DNA from: Egaibacter sp046050465
Lineage (GTDB): Bacteria > Pseudomonadota > Gammaproteobacteria > Burkholderiales > Burkholderiaceae_C
Direction of reading: 5' to 3'
Length of the DNA stretch: 64,000 nucleotides
NCBI GenBank assembly: GCA_046050465.1
Contig: JBJOPS010000020.1
Span: 1 to 64,000 of the forward strand
Below, one piece after another: positions 25,737-35,112 of the stretch. Made by a program: the position numbers and the translations under genes. The number at the start of each line of letters is the position of its first letter. The first letter of the stretch is position 1. The notes beneath the pieces were generated by a model that was not told the DNA's origin, made no database searches, and saw only the letters and a list, made by a program, of their open reading frames with translations.

Positions 25737-27251
25737 CTAAAACCGCGGCAGGTCCGGGAACGCCGTGGCGTATTTCGAGGTGCCGGCGCGCACCAGCTCA
25801 CGGCCATACTCGGCGCAGCGCTGCAGTGTGGGAATCACCTTGCCGGGGTTGAGCAGGCCTTTGGCGTCAAACGCCCGCTTCACGCCAAACATCTGTTCGT
25901 TTTCGGCGGCGCTGAACTGCACACACATGCTGTTGAGCTTTTCCACGCCCACGCCGTGTTCACCCGTCACCGTGCCGCCCATGGCCACGCTGGTTTCCAG
26001 AATCTCCGCGCCAAACAGCTCGCAGCGGTGCAACTGGTCCGGGTCGTTGGCATCAAACAAAATCAGCGGGTGCAGGTTGCCATCGCCCGCGTGGAAGACG
26101 TTGGCGCAGCGCAAGTTGTACTTTTTCTCCATCTGTGCAATGGCGAGCAGGATGTCGGCCAGACGCTTGCGCGGAATGGTGGAGTCCATGCACATGTAAT
26201 CCGGGCTGATGCGCCCACTCGCCGGGAAGGCGTTTTTGCGGCCACTCCAGAACTTCAGGCGCTCGGCCTCGTTCTGGCTGACCGCGATGGCGGTGGCCCC
26301 GCAGCGTTTGAGCACATCGCTCATCCGGCCAATTTCTTCTTCCACTTCTTCCGGCGTGCCGTCGCTCTCGCACAGCAGAATCGCCTCGGCTGTCAGGTCG
26401 TAGCCCGCGTGAACATAGTCCTCCACGGCGGCGGTCATGGGTTTGTCCATCATTTCCAGCCCGGCGGGGATGATGCCGGCTGCTATCACGGCGGCCACCG
26501 CGTCACCGGCCTTGCGGATGTCGTCAAAGCTGGCCATGATGCAGCGTGCCAGTTGCGGCTTGGGCACCAGCTTGACCGTGACTTCGGTGGTCACGGCCAG
26601 CATGCCTTCCGAGCCGATGATGAGCGAGAGCAGGTCGTAGCCCGCTGCATCCAGCGCATCGCTGCCGAACTCCACCGCCTCGCCTTCCACGGTGAAGCCG
26701 CGCACCTTCAGCACGTTGTGCACGGTCAGGCCGTATTTCAGGCAATGCACGCCGCCTGAGTTTTCGGCCACGTTGCCGCCGATGGTGCAGGCAATCTGAC
26801 TGGACGGGTCGGGCGCGTAATACAGCCCGTGCGGCGCGGCGGCTTCGCTGATGGCCAGGTTGCGCACGCCGCCCTGCACCCGTGCGGTGCGGCTCACGGG
26901 GTCGATTTTCAGAATCTTGTTGAACTTGGCCAGGCTGAGCGTCACGCCCAGCTTGTGCGGCATGGCTCCGCCCGACAGGCCGGTGCCCGCGCCGCGCGCT
27001 ACCACTGGCACGTTCATCGTGTAGCAGGCCCCGAGCACGGCCTGCACCTGCTCCACCGTCTCCGGCAGGGCCACCACCAGCGGGCGCTCGCGGTAGGCGG
27101 TGAGGCCGTCGCACTCATAGGGCGTGATGTCTTCGTTGTTCCACAGCAGCGCGTGGGCGGGCAAAACCGCTTGCAGGCCCTGCACCACCTGCGCCTGGCG
27201 CTGGGCCCGCTGCAGCTCGGTGGTTTGCTGGTGGGATGTGGGTGCGTTCAT
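25737..27251 (-). CDS. glcD: FAD-linked oxidase, glycolate oxidase subunit GlcD-like
   Basis: 504 residues. The PCMH-type FAD domain is marked by VVARGAGTGLSGGAMPHKLG and the block DPSSQIACTIGGNVAENSGG; the C-terminal FAD-oxidase domain has HAGDGNLHPLILFD and TVTGEHGVGVEKL. It fits GlcD, which oxidises glycolate (or D-lactate) to the 2-oxo acid. glcE and glcF are not in this window, unlike in the classical glcDEF operon. It converges on the glyoxylate-type aminotransferase gene. Confidence 0.88.
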   Translation of the reverse strand: MNAPTSHQQTTELQRAQRQAQVVQGLQAVLPAHALLWNNEDITPYECDGLTAYRERPLVVALPETVEQVQAVLGACYTMNVPVVARGAGTGLSGGAMPHKLGVTLSLAKFNKILKIDPVSRTARVQGGVRNLAISEAAAPHGLYYAPDPSSQIACTIGGNVAENSGGVHCLKYGLTVHNVLKVRGFTVEGEAVEFGSDALDAAGYDLLSLIIGSEGMLAVTTEVTVKLVPKPQLARCIMASFDDIRKAGDAVAAVIAAGIIPAGLEMMDKPMTAAVEDYVHAGYDLTAEAILLCESDGTPEEVEEEIGRMSDVLKRCGATAIAVSQNEAERLKFWSGRKNAFPASGRISPDYMCMDSTIPRKRLADILLAIAQMEKKYNLRCANVFHAGDGNLHPLILFDANDPDQLHRCELFGAEILETSVAMGGTVTGEHGVGVEKLNSMCVQFSAAENEQMFGVKRAFDAKGLLNPGKVIPTLQRCAEYGRELVRAGTSKYATAFPDLPRF

Positions 27252-27510
27252 GGGTTGGGCGGGGTGAGTCGTCGAGTATGCGTGACTTTAGACGAAAGCC
27301 TTGGCCAGTGGATTGAAGATTTTTTGGGTATCCGGATTTTCCGGTGGATAGCCTTCAACTTGTCTGACTCAGAAATGTCAGGAAAGGGCTGGAAGCCGAC
27401 GTTTCCCTCGCTCCAAAGCGGGCACTCAAATCTGGTTTTAACGTCCCGGGTGTGGCGTAAAGTGTGCGCAGCGTAGCGGTGCGCGAAATTTGTCGACCAC
27501 CAGCCGGCTG

Positions 27511-28161
27511 TTAGGCGGCATCAACTCTTGGCCCCACAGCGTCCAACATCGCTCCGGAGATGCCTTGCTCATCGCGTTTGCGTAGCTCCTGAGCCGCGTT
27601 GATTCGGTCTCGCTCTTCCTTGTTTTGGCTCAGCTTCCACTTGCCCACCATCTTGCTTACCTCGATCTCGATGCCGACGATGGCCGAAAGCATCTGGTCG
27701 ATGTATTCAGGTGATGAATCCGTCATTTTCCAGGGTCGAGACGATCCCGTCTGCGCTTCGTGGGTGCGCGTAAGCCGCGCTACGACGCCGCGGACAAACC
27801 GCTCGTTGTCTCTGATGTACAACTTGCCGTGCACGTGGACAACCCGGTAGTTCCAAGTCGGGACTTGCTTGTGGAAGTCGTGCTTGCTGGGATACCAGTT
27901 CGGCGAGATGTACGCATCGTCTGCGCGAAAGATGATCAAGACTTCGTTGCCATCCTTGGCTTCCTTCCACAGGGGGTTCGCGCGAGCAACGTGCGCCAAC
28001 AGCTTTCTCGGGCTTTTGCTCGCCTCGTCAATCAGGAACGGTACATGATTGGCATCTAGGCCGCTTGGTCCATTCACGACCAACGTGCCAAGGGGGTACG
28101 CAGCAATGGTCCCGAGAAGCTCCTCTTCGCGTGTTTCGGCAAAGTGATTTGGCAAATACAT
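27511..28161 (-). CDS. PaiB-type FMN-binding negative transcriptional regulator
   Basis: 216 residues with the PaiB signature: MYLPNHFAETREEELLGTIA, ANHVPFLIDE, LLAHVARANPLWKEA and ISPNWYPSKHDFHKQVPTWNYRVVHVHG. These are FMN-binding split-barrel proteins, first described as regulators of sporulation and protease genes in Bacillus. No PaiA acetyltransferase partner is nearby, so its role here is open. The 259 bp before the next upstream gene hold no recognisable feature. Confidence 0.88.
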   Translation of the reverse strand: MYLPNHFAETREEELLGTIAAYPLGTLVVNGPSGLDANHVPFLIDEASKSPRKLLAHVARANPLWKEAKDGNEVLIIFRADDAYISPNWYPSKHDFHKQVPTWNYRVVHVHGKLYIRDNERFVRGVVARLTRTHEAQTGSSRPWKMTDSSPEYIDQMLSAIVGIEIEVSKMVGKWKLSQNKEERDRINAAQELRKRDEQGISGAMLDAVGPRVDAA

Positions 28162-28308
28162 GTACTACCTCTGCAGCAGTATCAAAAGGATTCAATCGTA
28201 CCTGCATTGGGCACGATTTTTCATCCGTTGGCATGGCCGCAGTGGCTCTATGCGCCACCCGGAGGCTGAATTGGATGTCGGGAAATTTGTGCCGATGAAA
28301 ACCTGATC

Positions 28309-28374
28309 GCTATAAAAACAATAGCTACTAATTCAATATTGACAAGAGACATAGGCCTATTTGATGCCTGAAAA
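28309..28374 (-). repeat. Dispersed palindromic element, intergenic copy
   Basis: GCTATAAAAACAATAGCTACTAA.. through ..GGCCTATTTGATGCCTGAAA, between paiB and a LysR gene. Its right end matches the element at 57512-57576 (AATTTAATGCCTGAAA), and its left end matches the AATAGCT core shared by all copies. Confidence 0.6.
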
Positions 28375-28377
28375 CGC

Positions 28378-29265
28378 CTAATTCACAACCTTTTTCAGCC
28401 ATTCCGCAAACGCCGCGCATTCCCAGCGCTCCATCATGCCGGTGCGCCAGCACAGGTAGTGCGCGTGCGGGCTGGGCACGTTGCGGCCAAAAACGGCGTT
28501 GGAACCCAACCGCACCAGCGTGCCGTTTTCCAGCCATGGCGCCCCCAGCTTGAGGCGCACCAGCGCCACGCCCATGCCGGCAGCGGCGGCGTCGCACATC
28601 AGGCCCACGTCGTTGAACTGCGAACCCTCCATGGGCTCGGGCCAGTCCAGCTGGTGGGCGGCAAACCAGGTGCGCCAGGGCTCCAGCGGGCTGCGCAGAA
28701 AGGCTTCGCCCTCCAGATCCTGCGGCACGTCAAACGGCCCGTGTTCGCGCACCCACGCGGGCGAGGCCAGTGGCGTGACGTCGTCCTTCATCAGGCACAC
28801 GTGCTCCACATCGGCGTAGCGGCCCGTGCCGAAGCGCACCATCAGGTCGGCGTCTTCGGCCACCACGTCCAGCAGCGGGATGGACACCTGCAGCGTCACG
28901 TCGATCTCGGGGTATGCCTCGGTGAACTGGCGCAGTTTCGGTATCAGGATGGAGCGCGAAAACGTGGGTGTCACGGCCAGACGCAGCTTGCGTTTGCCCG
29001 GCAGGGCCGCCGCGCCGGGAAATTTCTGCAACGTGGCCAGGCCTTCGCGCACATGGGCCAGGTACTCGCTGCCCTCGGTGGTCAGCGAAAAATCGGCCCG
29101 GCCAAACAGCTTGGTGCCGATGATCTGCTCCAGCTGCTTGACGCGGTGGCTCACCGCGCTCGGCGTCACACACAGCTCTTCAGACGTTTGTGTGACGCTG
29201 CGCAGCCGGGCCAGCGCCTCAAACGTCAGCAGGCACTGGATGGGGGGGATGCGGGAGGCGGTCAT
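28378..29265 (-). CDS. LysR-family transcriptional regulator (GcvA-like)
   Basis: 295 residues. The N-terminal winged helix is PPIQCLLTFEALARLRSVTQ then TSEELCVTPSAVSHRVKQLE, followed by the periplasmic-binding-like effector domain (RKLRLAVTPTFSRSILIPKL). The PSAVSHRVKQLE helix is that of the GcvA subgroup. Its target is not evident: the divergent neighbour is phosphatidylserine decarboxylase, a housekeeping gene. It may respond to a small amino- or hydroxy-acid (inference only). Confidence 0.9.
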   Translation of the reverse strand: MTASRIPPIQCLLTFEALARLRSVTQTSEELCVTPSAVSHRVKQLEQIIGTKLFGRADFSLTTEGSEYLAHVREGLATLQKFPGAAALPGKRKLRLAVTPTFSRSILIPKLRQFTEAYPEIDVTLQVSIPLLDVVAEDADLMVRFGTGRYADVEHVCLMKDDVTPLASPAWVREHGPFDVPQDLEGEAFLRSPLEPWRTWFAAHQLDWPEPMEGSQFNDVGLMCDAAAAGMGVALVRLKLGAPWLENGTLVRLGSNAVFGRNVPSPHAHYLCWRTGMMERWECAAFAEWLKKVVN

Positions 29266-29396
29266 GGCGCCATTGTGCCGTTGTCTGTGCCGCCGCCAGC
29301 CCTCGCGGCGGCCTCGCCAGCGTCCGTTTTATAATCCGCCACCCTTTGTTATCCAGCCCTTCATCCCTACCCACCAACCCAGCAGTTTCCCCATCC

Positions 29397-30272
29397 GTGT
29401 CTGATCGCCTTTCCGTACTGCCCCAATACCTCTTCCCCAAACGGGCACTTACCGTTTTTGGTGGATGGGTTGCCACCCGGCGCTACGGAGCGGCCACCAC
29501 GCGGCTGATCGAGTGGTTTGTGGGCAAGTACCAGGTGAACATGAGCGAGGCGGCCAACCCGGACATCGCCAGCTACCCCTCGTTCAACGAATTTTTCACC
29601 CGTGCGCTGAAGCCCGGTGCGCGGCCGCTGGCGCAGGCCGACCTGATCTGCCCGGTGGACGGCGCCATCAGCCAGTACGGCGCCATCGCGCACGACCAGA
29701 TTTTTCAAGCCAAGGGCCACCAGTATTCCGCCACGGCACTGGTGGGCGGCGACGCCGAGCTGGGCGCGCAGTTTGAAGACGGCCACTTTGCCACGCTGTA
29801 CCTGAGCCCGAAGGACTACCACCGCATCCACATGCCGTGTGACGGGCGACTGGTGCGCATGATTTATGTGCCGGGCGACCTGTTCTCGGTCAACCCCACC
29901 ACGGCGCGTGGTGTGCCGGGCCTGTTTGCCCGCAACGAACGTGTGGTGTGCGTGTTTGCCTCGGCCCACGGGCCGTTTGTGCTGACGCTGGTGGGCGCCA
30001 CGGTGGTGGGCAGCATGGCCACCGTCTGGCACGGCGTGGTGAACCCGCCGCGCACACGCCAGGTGCGCGAATGGCGTTATGACGGACAAGATGGCGCACG
30101 GGGTGGCCACCCTGCGGTGGACCTGAAGCAGGGCGACGAGATGGGTCGTTTCCTGCTGGGCTCCACCGTGGTGATGCTGTTCCCCAAGGGACCGTTCCAG
30201 TTCAACAAGAGCTGGGCCCCGGCCCGGCCCGTGCGGCTGGGCGAGGCCATGGCGGATTTCAGGCTGTACTAG
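29397..30272 (+). CDS. psd: Phosphatidylserine decarboxylase proenzyme
   Basis: 291 residues from GTG 29397 (SDRLSVLPQYLFPK), the usual N-terminus; the frame is open to TTG 29346. Family blocks include FFTRALKPGARPLAQ, LSPKDYHRIHMP and, near the C-terminus, the LGST self-cleavage motif in MGRFLLGSTVVMLF, where the Ser becomes the pyruvoyl group. It decarboxylates phosphatidylserine to phosphatidylethanolamine in the inner membrane. It is divergent from the LysR gene. Confidence 0.93.
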   Translation: MSDRLSVLPQYLFPKRALTVFGGWVATRRYGAATTRLIEWFVGKYQVNMSEAANPDIASYPSFNEFFTRALKPGARPLAQADLICPVDGAISQYGAIAHDQIFQAKGHQYSATALVGGDAELGAQFEDGHFATLYLSPKDYHRIHMPCDGRLVRMIYVPGDLFSVNPTTARGVPGLFARNERVVCVFASAHGPFVLTLVGATVVGSMATVWHGVVNPPRTRQVREWRYDGQDGARGGHPAVDLKQGDEMGRFLLGSTVVMLFPKGPFQFNKSWAPARPVRLGEAMADFRLY

Positions 30273-30461
30273 CCCTTGCCTGCTATACCTGCTGGGACCC
30301 CTTGCAGGAAGACTCGACTCGACTGTTGCGGTGCCGTACAGGCTTGACGTGCGGATACAACAGACTGGTGTTTGCGGTGTTTATTGACACCTTGTTGTCA
30401 TATGGATACGGCACAGTGGACGCTGGTTACCACCCATTCACTTCTTGTCGAGGTTTCCGCC

Positions 30462-30683
30462 ATGCGTTTGACCTTCCGAACCCGTACGATTGCAGCCACC
30501 TTGCCCAAGCCGCCGACCACCGTGGGCGCCGACCCAGCCCAGTTCCCTTTGCTGGCTCGCAGCGAGGCTTTTGCCGAGGATTTAACGGACTTGTCCGTGA
30601 CTAATGCGCCACCACCGGATTTTGGGCCAGTCCGGCATATCGCTCCAGCGTGTCCTCCACCTCTTCCTGGGTGGGCGTATTGA
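30462..30683 (+). other. Possible small protein gene (uncertain)
   Basis: A 73-codon frame beginning MRLTFRTRTIAATLPKPP with GAGG eight bases before the ATG. It overlaps the end of the convergent DUF3567 gene by 83 bases and has a Pro-rich, low-complexity C-terminus, so it may be spurious. The rest of the stretch 30273-30600 shows no other gene, RNA or repeat. Confidence 0.25.
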
Positions 30684-30888
30684 GCTGCCAGGCAGAAATG
30701 TGCTGCTGGAACAGCTCGGCCCACGAGCCGTCCAGATAAACCTCTTTGTTGACGCGCTTGTCCACAATCCCGAACCCGTGGCGGGCCAGCGTGGGCACCG
30801 GTGGCGTGGGTGCAACGTCTTCCCCTTCCACTGCGTTGGCCAGCACGTGGGTCACAGAAAAGGTTTCGGAGTCGTAAAGCGTATGCAT
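30601..30888 (-). CDS. DUF3567 family protein
   Basis: 95 residues (MHTLYDSETFSVTHVLANAV.., GFGIVDKRVNKEVYLDGSWA.., TPTQEEVEDTLERYAGLAQ). This matches the small DUF3567 proteins conserved across Burkholderiales. It is acidic and probably cytosolic; its function is unknown. It stands alone between psd and a DUF3108 gene. Confidence 0.85.
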   Translation of the reverse strand: MHTLYDSETFSVTHVLANAVEGEDVAPTPPVPTLARHGFGIVDKRVNKEVYLDGSWAELFQQHISAWQLNTPTQEEVEDTLERYAGLAQNPVVAH

Positions 30889-30977
30889 GCGTGAATTATC
30901 CCGTAAACATCAGTCACCCACAGTTGGCTGCGGCTTGACGCTTTTCAAGGGATGGCTCCCGGGCCGGGCCAAAGCGG

Positions 30978-32057
30978 TCACGGCGGCTCGGTCGCCCGCC
31001 ACTTCAGGTCCAAAAAATCCCCGTTGGGCTGGGTGATGCGCATGCGAACGGGCAAATAACCCATCGACGGCGCCAGCCACAGCTCCGCCTTCTGGTCATA
31101 CTCCCGCCGCGGGTTGCGCACCAGTTTGACGGTGGCGAGTTCGCTGCCGGGAAGCGCAAGCTTTTCCTCACGCTCTACCGCCACCACCCAGGTTTCGGCG
31201 GCGCGGGGCCCGACAGTTTGCGTCGAGATGGTGGTACCCACGGGGTATTTGCCCGGTTCACCCGCCAGCAGGGCCCCCAGCTGGATAAACAGGCTCAGCT
31301 GATCCTGTGCGCCCGTCAACAACGGGGCTTCGGGTCCGTTGCTGAATGTGACCCGGCCCTTGTCATGGTCAAAGTGGGCGGCCAGCTCTACCCGGCTTTT
31401 ATCCGAAAAGCGGGTGGGCGCCAGTCCCTGCGCCGTCACCCTGCCCGCGCTGGTGCGCACGCGCGAACCAATGAGGAAGGCGCTGACTTCCAGGCGTGCG
31501 TCATAGGTTTTGCCGTCGTGCAGCCAGAGCAGTTCACCGCTGGCGTGATAGGTAAGGCCGTCCTTGCCGCCGGTTGCGTTGTACTTCAGGCGGGTGGAGC
31601 CGGGCATCACAAAGGTTTTGGGGGCGAGAGCGGGCTCCGGTGTGGCGGGCTCCGCGGGAGCCGGTGCGGAGGGGGCGAGCGCCACTTCTGCCACAGTTTC
31701 AGGTGGTTGTGGCGCCTCGGGCGCTACTGTTTTTGTAGCTACTTGCGCATATTCCACGGGGGCTACTGGGGTATTTGGCAATGATTCTGGCGCATTTCGC
31801 CGGGTAGTTGACAGCTTGCGGGTGACGGCCACAGCGGTTGCGGCCTCTGCCGTCGCTGGCGCCGGTTCCTGTGCGGTTGTCATCACGGCCGGTGCCAGCT
31901 GAATGGCGCGGGTGATGAAAGGCCGGGTGATGGCGGGCTCATCCAGGCTCAGCGCCACGGTGGTTTCCTGCAAAACCACCACGTGTGCCAGCACCACAGT
32001 GGCCGTCATGAGGGCCAGCGTTTTTGCCGGCATGGCAGTGTTCATGTCTGCGTTCAT
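30978..32057 (-). CDS. DUF3108 domain-containing protein
   Basis: 359 residues from ATG 32057; a TTG at 32072 is also in frame. An N-terminal membrane anchor or signal (TLALMTATVVLAHVVVL) is followed by a long Ala/Pro/Thr-rich linker (about 50-150) and a C-terminal beta-rich DUF3108 domain (YNATGGKDGLTYHASGELLW, AETWVVAVEREEKLALPG, ELWLAPSMGYLPVRMRI). DUF3108 proteins are periplasmic and of unknown function. The linker contains an in-frame dispersed repeat (31723-31764). The gene begins close after the IclR gene stop. Confidence 0.85.
   Translation of the reverse strand: MNADMNTAMPAKTLALMTATVVLAHVVVLQETTVALSLDEPAITRPFITRAIQLAPAVMTTAQEPAPATAEAATAVAVTRKLSTTRRNAPESLPNTPVAPVEYAQVATKTVAPEAPQPPETVAEVALAPSAPAPAEPATPEPALAPKTFVMPGSTRLKYNATGGKDGLTYHASGELLWLHDGKTYDARLEVSAFLIGSRVRTSAGRVTAQGLAPTRFSDKSRVELAAHFDHDKGRVTFSNGPEAPLLTGAQDQLSLFIQLGALLAGEPGKYPVGTTISTQTVGPRAAETWVVAVEREEKLALPGSELATVKLVRNPRREYDQKAELWLAPSMGYLPVRMRITQPNGDFLDLKWRATEPP
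31723..31764 (+). repeat. Dispersed palindromic element inside the DUF3108 gene
   Basis: GCTACTGTTTTTGTAGCTAC, then TTGCGCATATTCCACGGGGG and CT on the plus strand. On the coding strand it reads VEYAQVATKTVA, almost the same peptide as the copy in the TonB receptor (AEYAQSAIKNVA), so both insertions have the same orientation and frame relative to their genes. Confidence 0.7.
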
Positions 32058-32075
32058 GGGGTTGCGCGCCAATGC

Positions 32076-32855
32076 TCAGCCCTTGTAACCCAGATCATTG
32101 GACAGCTGTGCCGCCGCCGCGCGCAGCGCCTTGGCCACCGCGCCGTCCCAGCGCGAATCAAACGTGGCCACCGAACCCAGCGCCACGATGCCCAGCACCA
32201 TGTGGCCGTCAAAGTCGAAGACCGGCGCACAGAAACCGGTGATGCCCGGCAGCAACGTGTCCACCACGCAGCCCAGACCGCGCTGACGCACCTCCAGCAA
32301 CAACTTCTCCAGCTCGTCCTGCGTACGCGGCACATCAGGCCGGGCCAGCTTGCGGGCGCGGACCAACTCGTCGCTGAGCATCGGCGCCATGGCGTCGCGC
32401 GACATGTGGGCAGCGAAGCAGCGCCCCGTGGCGCTGGAGAGCAGCGGCATCACATCGCCCAGCCGCAAATTGACGGTCACCGCCTGGGGCGACTCTTCCC
32501 AGTGCACGATGGTTGGCCCCTGGTTGCCCCACACCGCCAGCGCCAGTGTGTGGCCCATCTGCAGCATCAGCGAGCCGACACGCTCACGCGCCAACTTCAC
32601 AGCATCAATGCGCGAGAGCGAAGCAAGCCCTAACTTGAGTGCGGCCGGGCCAAGGTCATAGCGGGTGGTGGTGGCGTCCTGGGTCACCAGCCCGAGGCGC
32701 TGAAAACTCACCAGATACCGGTGGGCTTTGGCGGCGCTCATGCCGGACGCGGCCGCCAGGTCGCGCAGCATCAGGGGGCCCGCGGCACGTGCCAGCACAT
32801 CCAGCAGGGCGAAACCCACTTCAACAGACTGGATGCCAGCGCGCGCTTTTTCCAT
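32076..32855 (-). CDS. IclR-family transcriptional regulator
   Basis: 259 residues. An N-terminal winged helix (VEVGFALLDVLARAAGPLML, AAASGMSAAKAHRYLVSFQR) precedes the IclR effector domain (GCVVDTLLPGITGFCAPVFD). Divergent from the fumarylacetoacetate-hydrolase-family gene, with an 86-bp spacer that holds two perfect palindromes. By this arrangement it probably controls that hydrolase gene and itself. Confidence 0.92.
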   Translation of the reverse strand: MEKARAGIQSVEVGFALLDVLARAAGPLMLRDLAAASGMSAAKAHRYLVSFQRLGLVTQDATTTRYDLGPAALKLGLASLSRIDAVKLARERVGSLMLQMGHTLALAVWGNQGPTIVHWEESPQAVTVNLRLGDVMPLLSSATGRCFAAHMSRDAMAPMLSDELVRARKLARPDVPRTQDELEKLLLEVRQRGLGCVVDTLLPGITGFCAPVFDFDGHMVLGIVALGSVATFDSRWDGAVAKALRAAAAQLSNDLGYKG

Positions 32856-32865
32856 GTGTTTTAGA

Positions 32866-32900
32866 ATTCGACGAATTTCGATTAGTTAAATCAGTTTAAC
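32866..32900. promoter_or_regulatory. Two palindromes between iclR-type regulator and FAH gene, candidate operators
   Basis: ATTCG-A-CGAAT (32866-32876) and GTTAAA-TCAG-TTTAAC (32885-32900) are both perfect inverted repeats in the divergent promoter region. IclR proteins bind such palindromes. Assignment is by position only. Confidence 0.45.
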
Positions 32901-32941
32901 TATACGTAACTTCAAAAATTATTTTCGGAGACCCAGCGTTC

Positions 32942-33949
32942 ATGAAACTCGCCACTTATAAAGACGGCTCACGCGATGGCCAGCTGGTTGTTGTCTCGCG
33001 TGACCTGACCACCGCGCATTATGCGACCGGCATCGCCGCCAGGCTGCAGCAGGTGCTGGATGACTGGAACTTCATGTCGCCCCAGTTGCAGGACTTGTAC
33101 GACACGCTCAATCAGGGCAAGGCCCGCCACGCGTTCCCGTTCGACCCCAAGATGTGCATGGCGCCGCTGCCCCGCGCCTACCAGTGGGCAGATGGCTCGG
33201 CCTACATCAACCACGTGGAGCTGGTGCGCATGGCCCGCAACGCTGAAGTGCCCGCCAACTACTACACCGAACCGCTGATGTACCAGGGTGGCAGTGACGA
33301 CTTCATCGGCCCCTGCGACAACGTGGTGTGTGCCGATGAAGCCTATGGCATCGATTTCGAGGCCGAGCTGGCCGTCATCACCGGCGATGTGCCCATGCGC
33401 TGCACGCCCGAGCGTGCGCTGGATGGCATTCGCCTGATCATGCTGGCCAACGATGTGAGCCTGCGCAACCTGATTCCCGACGAGCTGGCCAAGAGCTTCG
33501 GTTTCTTCCAGAGCAAGCCCGCGACCGCCTTCAGCCCGGTAGCGGTGACGCTGGACGAACTGGGAGACGCGTGGGACAAGGGCCGCGCCAGCCTCACCGT
33601 GCAAAGCACCTGGAATGGCCGCAAGGTCGGCATGTGTGACGCGGGCTCGGAGATGACCTTCCACTTCGGGCAGCTGATCGCCCATATCTGCAAAACGCGC
33701 AACGTGCGCGCGGGCAGCATCGTTGGCAGCGGCACCATCAGCAACCGAGCCATCGAGAAAAATGGCAAGAAGGAGTGGGTCAACGGCTACAGCTGCATCG
33801 CCGAAAAACGCGCGATTGAAACCATTCTGGACGGCAAACCGTCAATGGCCTACATGAAGTTTGGCGACACCATCCGCATCGAAGCCAAGGGCAAGGACGG
33901 CCAAAGCGTGTTTGGCGCCATCGACCAAGAGGTCGTTTCACTATCCTGA
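32942..33949 (+). CDS. Fumarylacetoacetate hydrolase family protein
   Basis: 335 residues. The FAH catalytic fold is marked by the metal-site blocks DEAYGIDFEAELAVITG and IRLIMLANDVSLRNL, and later GSIVGSGTISNRAIEKNG. Members hydrolyse C-C bonds in 2,4-diketo acids or decarboxylate or hydrate related acids in aromatic degradation. The IclR neighbour fits a role in an aromatic-acid pathway, but no other pathway gene is present, so the substrate is unassigned. Confidence 0.88.
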   Translation: MKLATYKDGSRDGQLVVVSRDLTTAHYATGIAARLQQVLDDWNFMSPQLQDLYDTLNQGKARHAFPFDPKMCMAPLPRAYQWADGSAYINHVELVRMARNAEVPANYYTEPLMYQGGSDDFIGPCDNVVCADEAYGIDFEAELAVITGDVPMRCTPERALDGIRLIMLANDVSLRNLIPDELAKSFGFFQSKPATAFSPVAVTLDELGDAWDKGRASLTVQSTWNGRKVGMCDAGSEMTFHFGQLIAHICKTRNVRAGSIVGSGTISNRAIEKNGKKEWVNGYSCIAEKRAIETILDGKPSMAYMKFGDTIRIEAKGKDGQSVFGAIDQEVVSLS

Positions 33950-33957
33950 TCAGGAGA

Positions 33958-34563
33958 TCACACCGCTTTCGTGAGCTGGATGGCGAAAGTCTGGATGCCG
34001 CGCAGCATCATCTCGATGGACACGGCCACCAGCACCAGGCCCATCAGGCGCTCCAGCGCCACCACAAACCGGTCACCCGCCACGCGCTGAATGCGCTCGG
34101 CCAGCACCAGCACCACGGCGCTCACCGCCATGGTGATGCACAGCGCACCAATCCATTCCATGCGTCGCTCGGGCGCTTGCGACACCAGCAGCAGCACGGT
34201 AGCCAGCGCAGACGGCCCGGCAATGGCGGGAATGGCCAGCGGCACGATGAGCGGCTCTCCGAGGGACTCGGGCGATTCATTTGCAGGCGGCGGGAAAATC
34301 ATGCGCAGGGCGATCAAAAACAAAATCACGCCGCCGCCAATCTGCAGCGACAGCTCGCTCAGGTTCATCAGCTTGAGAAAGCCTTCGCCGACAAACATGA
34401 AGGTCAGCAGCAGGATGAAGGCGATCAATATCTCACGCAAAATCACCCAGGGCCGCCGCTCGGGGGCGACGTGGCTGAGCGCGTTGGCAAAAATCGGAAT
34501 GTTGCCAATCGGATCGGTGATCAGGATCAGCAAAATGGTGGCCGAGGCAAACGTGTAATTCAT
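33958..34563 (-). CDS. MarC/YchE-family integral membrane protein
   Basis: 201 residues from ATG 34563 with about six membrane segments (TFASATILLILITDPIGNIP.., IAFILLLTFMFVGEGFL.., GGGVILFLIALRMIF.., AVSAVVLVLAERI.., MGLVLVAVSIEMMLRGI). The DPIGN and PLAIPAIAGPSAL blocks are typical of MarC. The family's transport function is not settled. It converges on the FAH gene eight bases away. Confidence 0.9.
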   Translation of the reverse strand: MNYTFASATILLILITDPIGNIPIFANALSHVAPERRPWVILREILIAFILLLTFMFVGEGFLKLMNLSELSLQIGGGVILFLIALRMIFPPPANESPESLGEPLIVPLAIPAIAGPSALATVLLLVSQAPERRMEWIGALCITMAVSAVVLVLAERIQRVAGDRFVVALERLMGLVLVAVSIEMMLRGIQTFAIQLTKAV

Positions 34564-34676
34564 GGTGGCGTCAGGATAGCAGGACTGCAAAATAGTCTGA
34601 ACGGACATTTGCAGTAGCCGATACAGGGCTCAGAATTTCGCTTAACGGCCGTTCATGGCCTGCCATAATCAGTTTC

Positions 34677-35033
34677 ATGCAAACCTTGCGCAACGCTCAC
34701 CTCCTTGTCCGCTTTGTGCTGGTGTGGTTTGCGTTGTCCATTGGCGCTGCAATTGCCTCGCCGCTGATCAAACCGCAGGACATCCTGCTCATCTGCACCG
34801 GCTCTGGCGCGATGAAGGTGCTGGTCAAGGCTGACGACGGCAGCGCGCAAGAGGTGGCCAGCCGTTCGATGGATTGCCCACTGAGCATGTCCACCGGTGC
34901 ACCGCCGCCGGTTGCCCGGCTGACGGCCGAGCCTGCGCAGCCCCTTGCCTACGCCCTGCAGGGCATTCCCGCCGCGCACGTTGCGTGGCTCACGGCCGCG
35001 CCACTGCCTGCGCGCGGGCCACCCGCCTCCTGA
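34677..35033 (+). CDS. Small secreted hypothetical protein (copper-group neighbour)
   Basis: 118 residues. A hydrophobic N-terminus (LLVRFVLVWFALSIGAAIAS) looks like a signal peptide or anchor, followed by a domain with ILLICTGSGAMKVLVKADDG and one later Cys (MDCPLS). The C-terminus is Ala/Pro-rich. The pattern resembles small DUF2946-like proteins found with copper genes, but the match is weak. It lies directly upstream of YcnI-like and PCuAC genes in the same direction. Confidence 0.55.
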   Translation: MQTLRNAHLLVRFVLVWFALSIGAAIASPLIKPQDILLICTGSGAMKVLVKADDGSAQEVASRSMDCPLSMSTGAPPPVARLTAEPAQPLAYALQGIPAAHVAWLTAAPLPARGPPAS

Positions 35034-35112
35034 ACTATTAATTTGGTAGCGCCTGACGCCCTGTTATCAAGGGCTGAGGGTTCTTTTTGATCTGTAGTTT
35101 TGGAGGTTTTCC

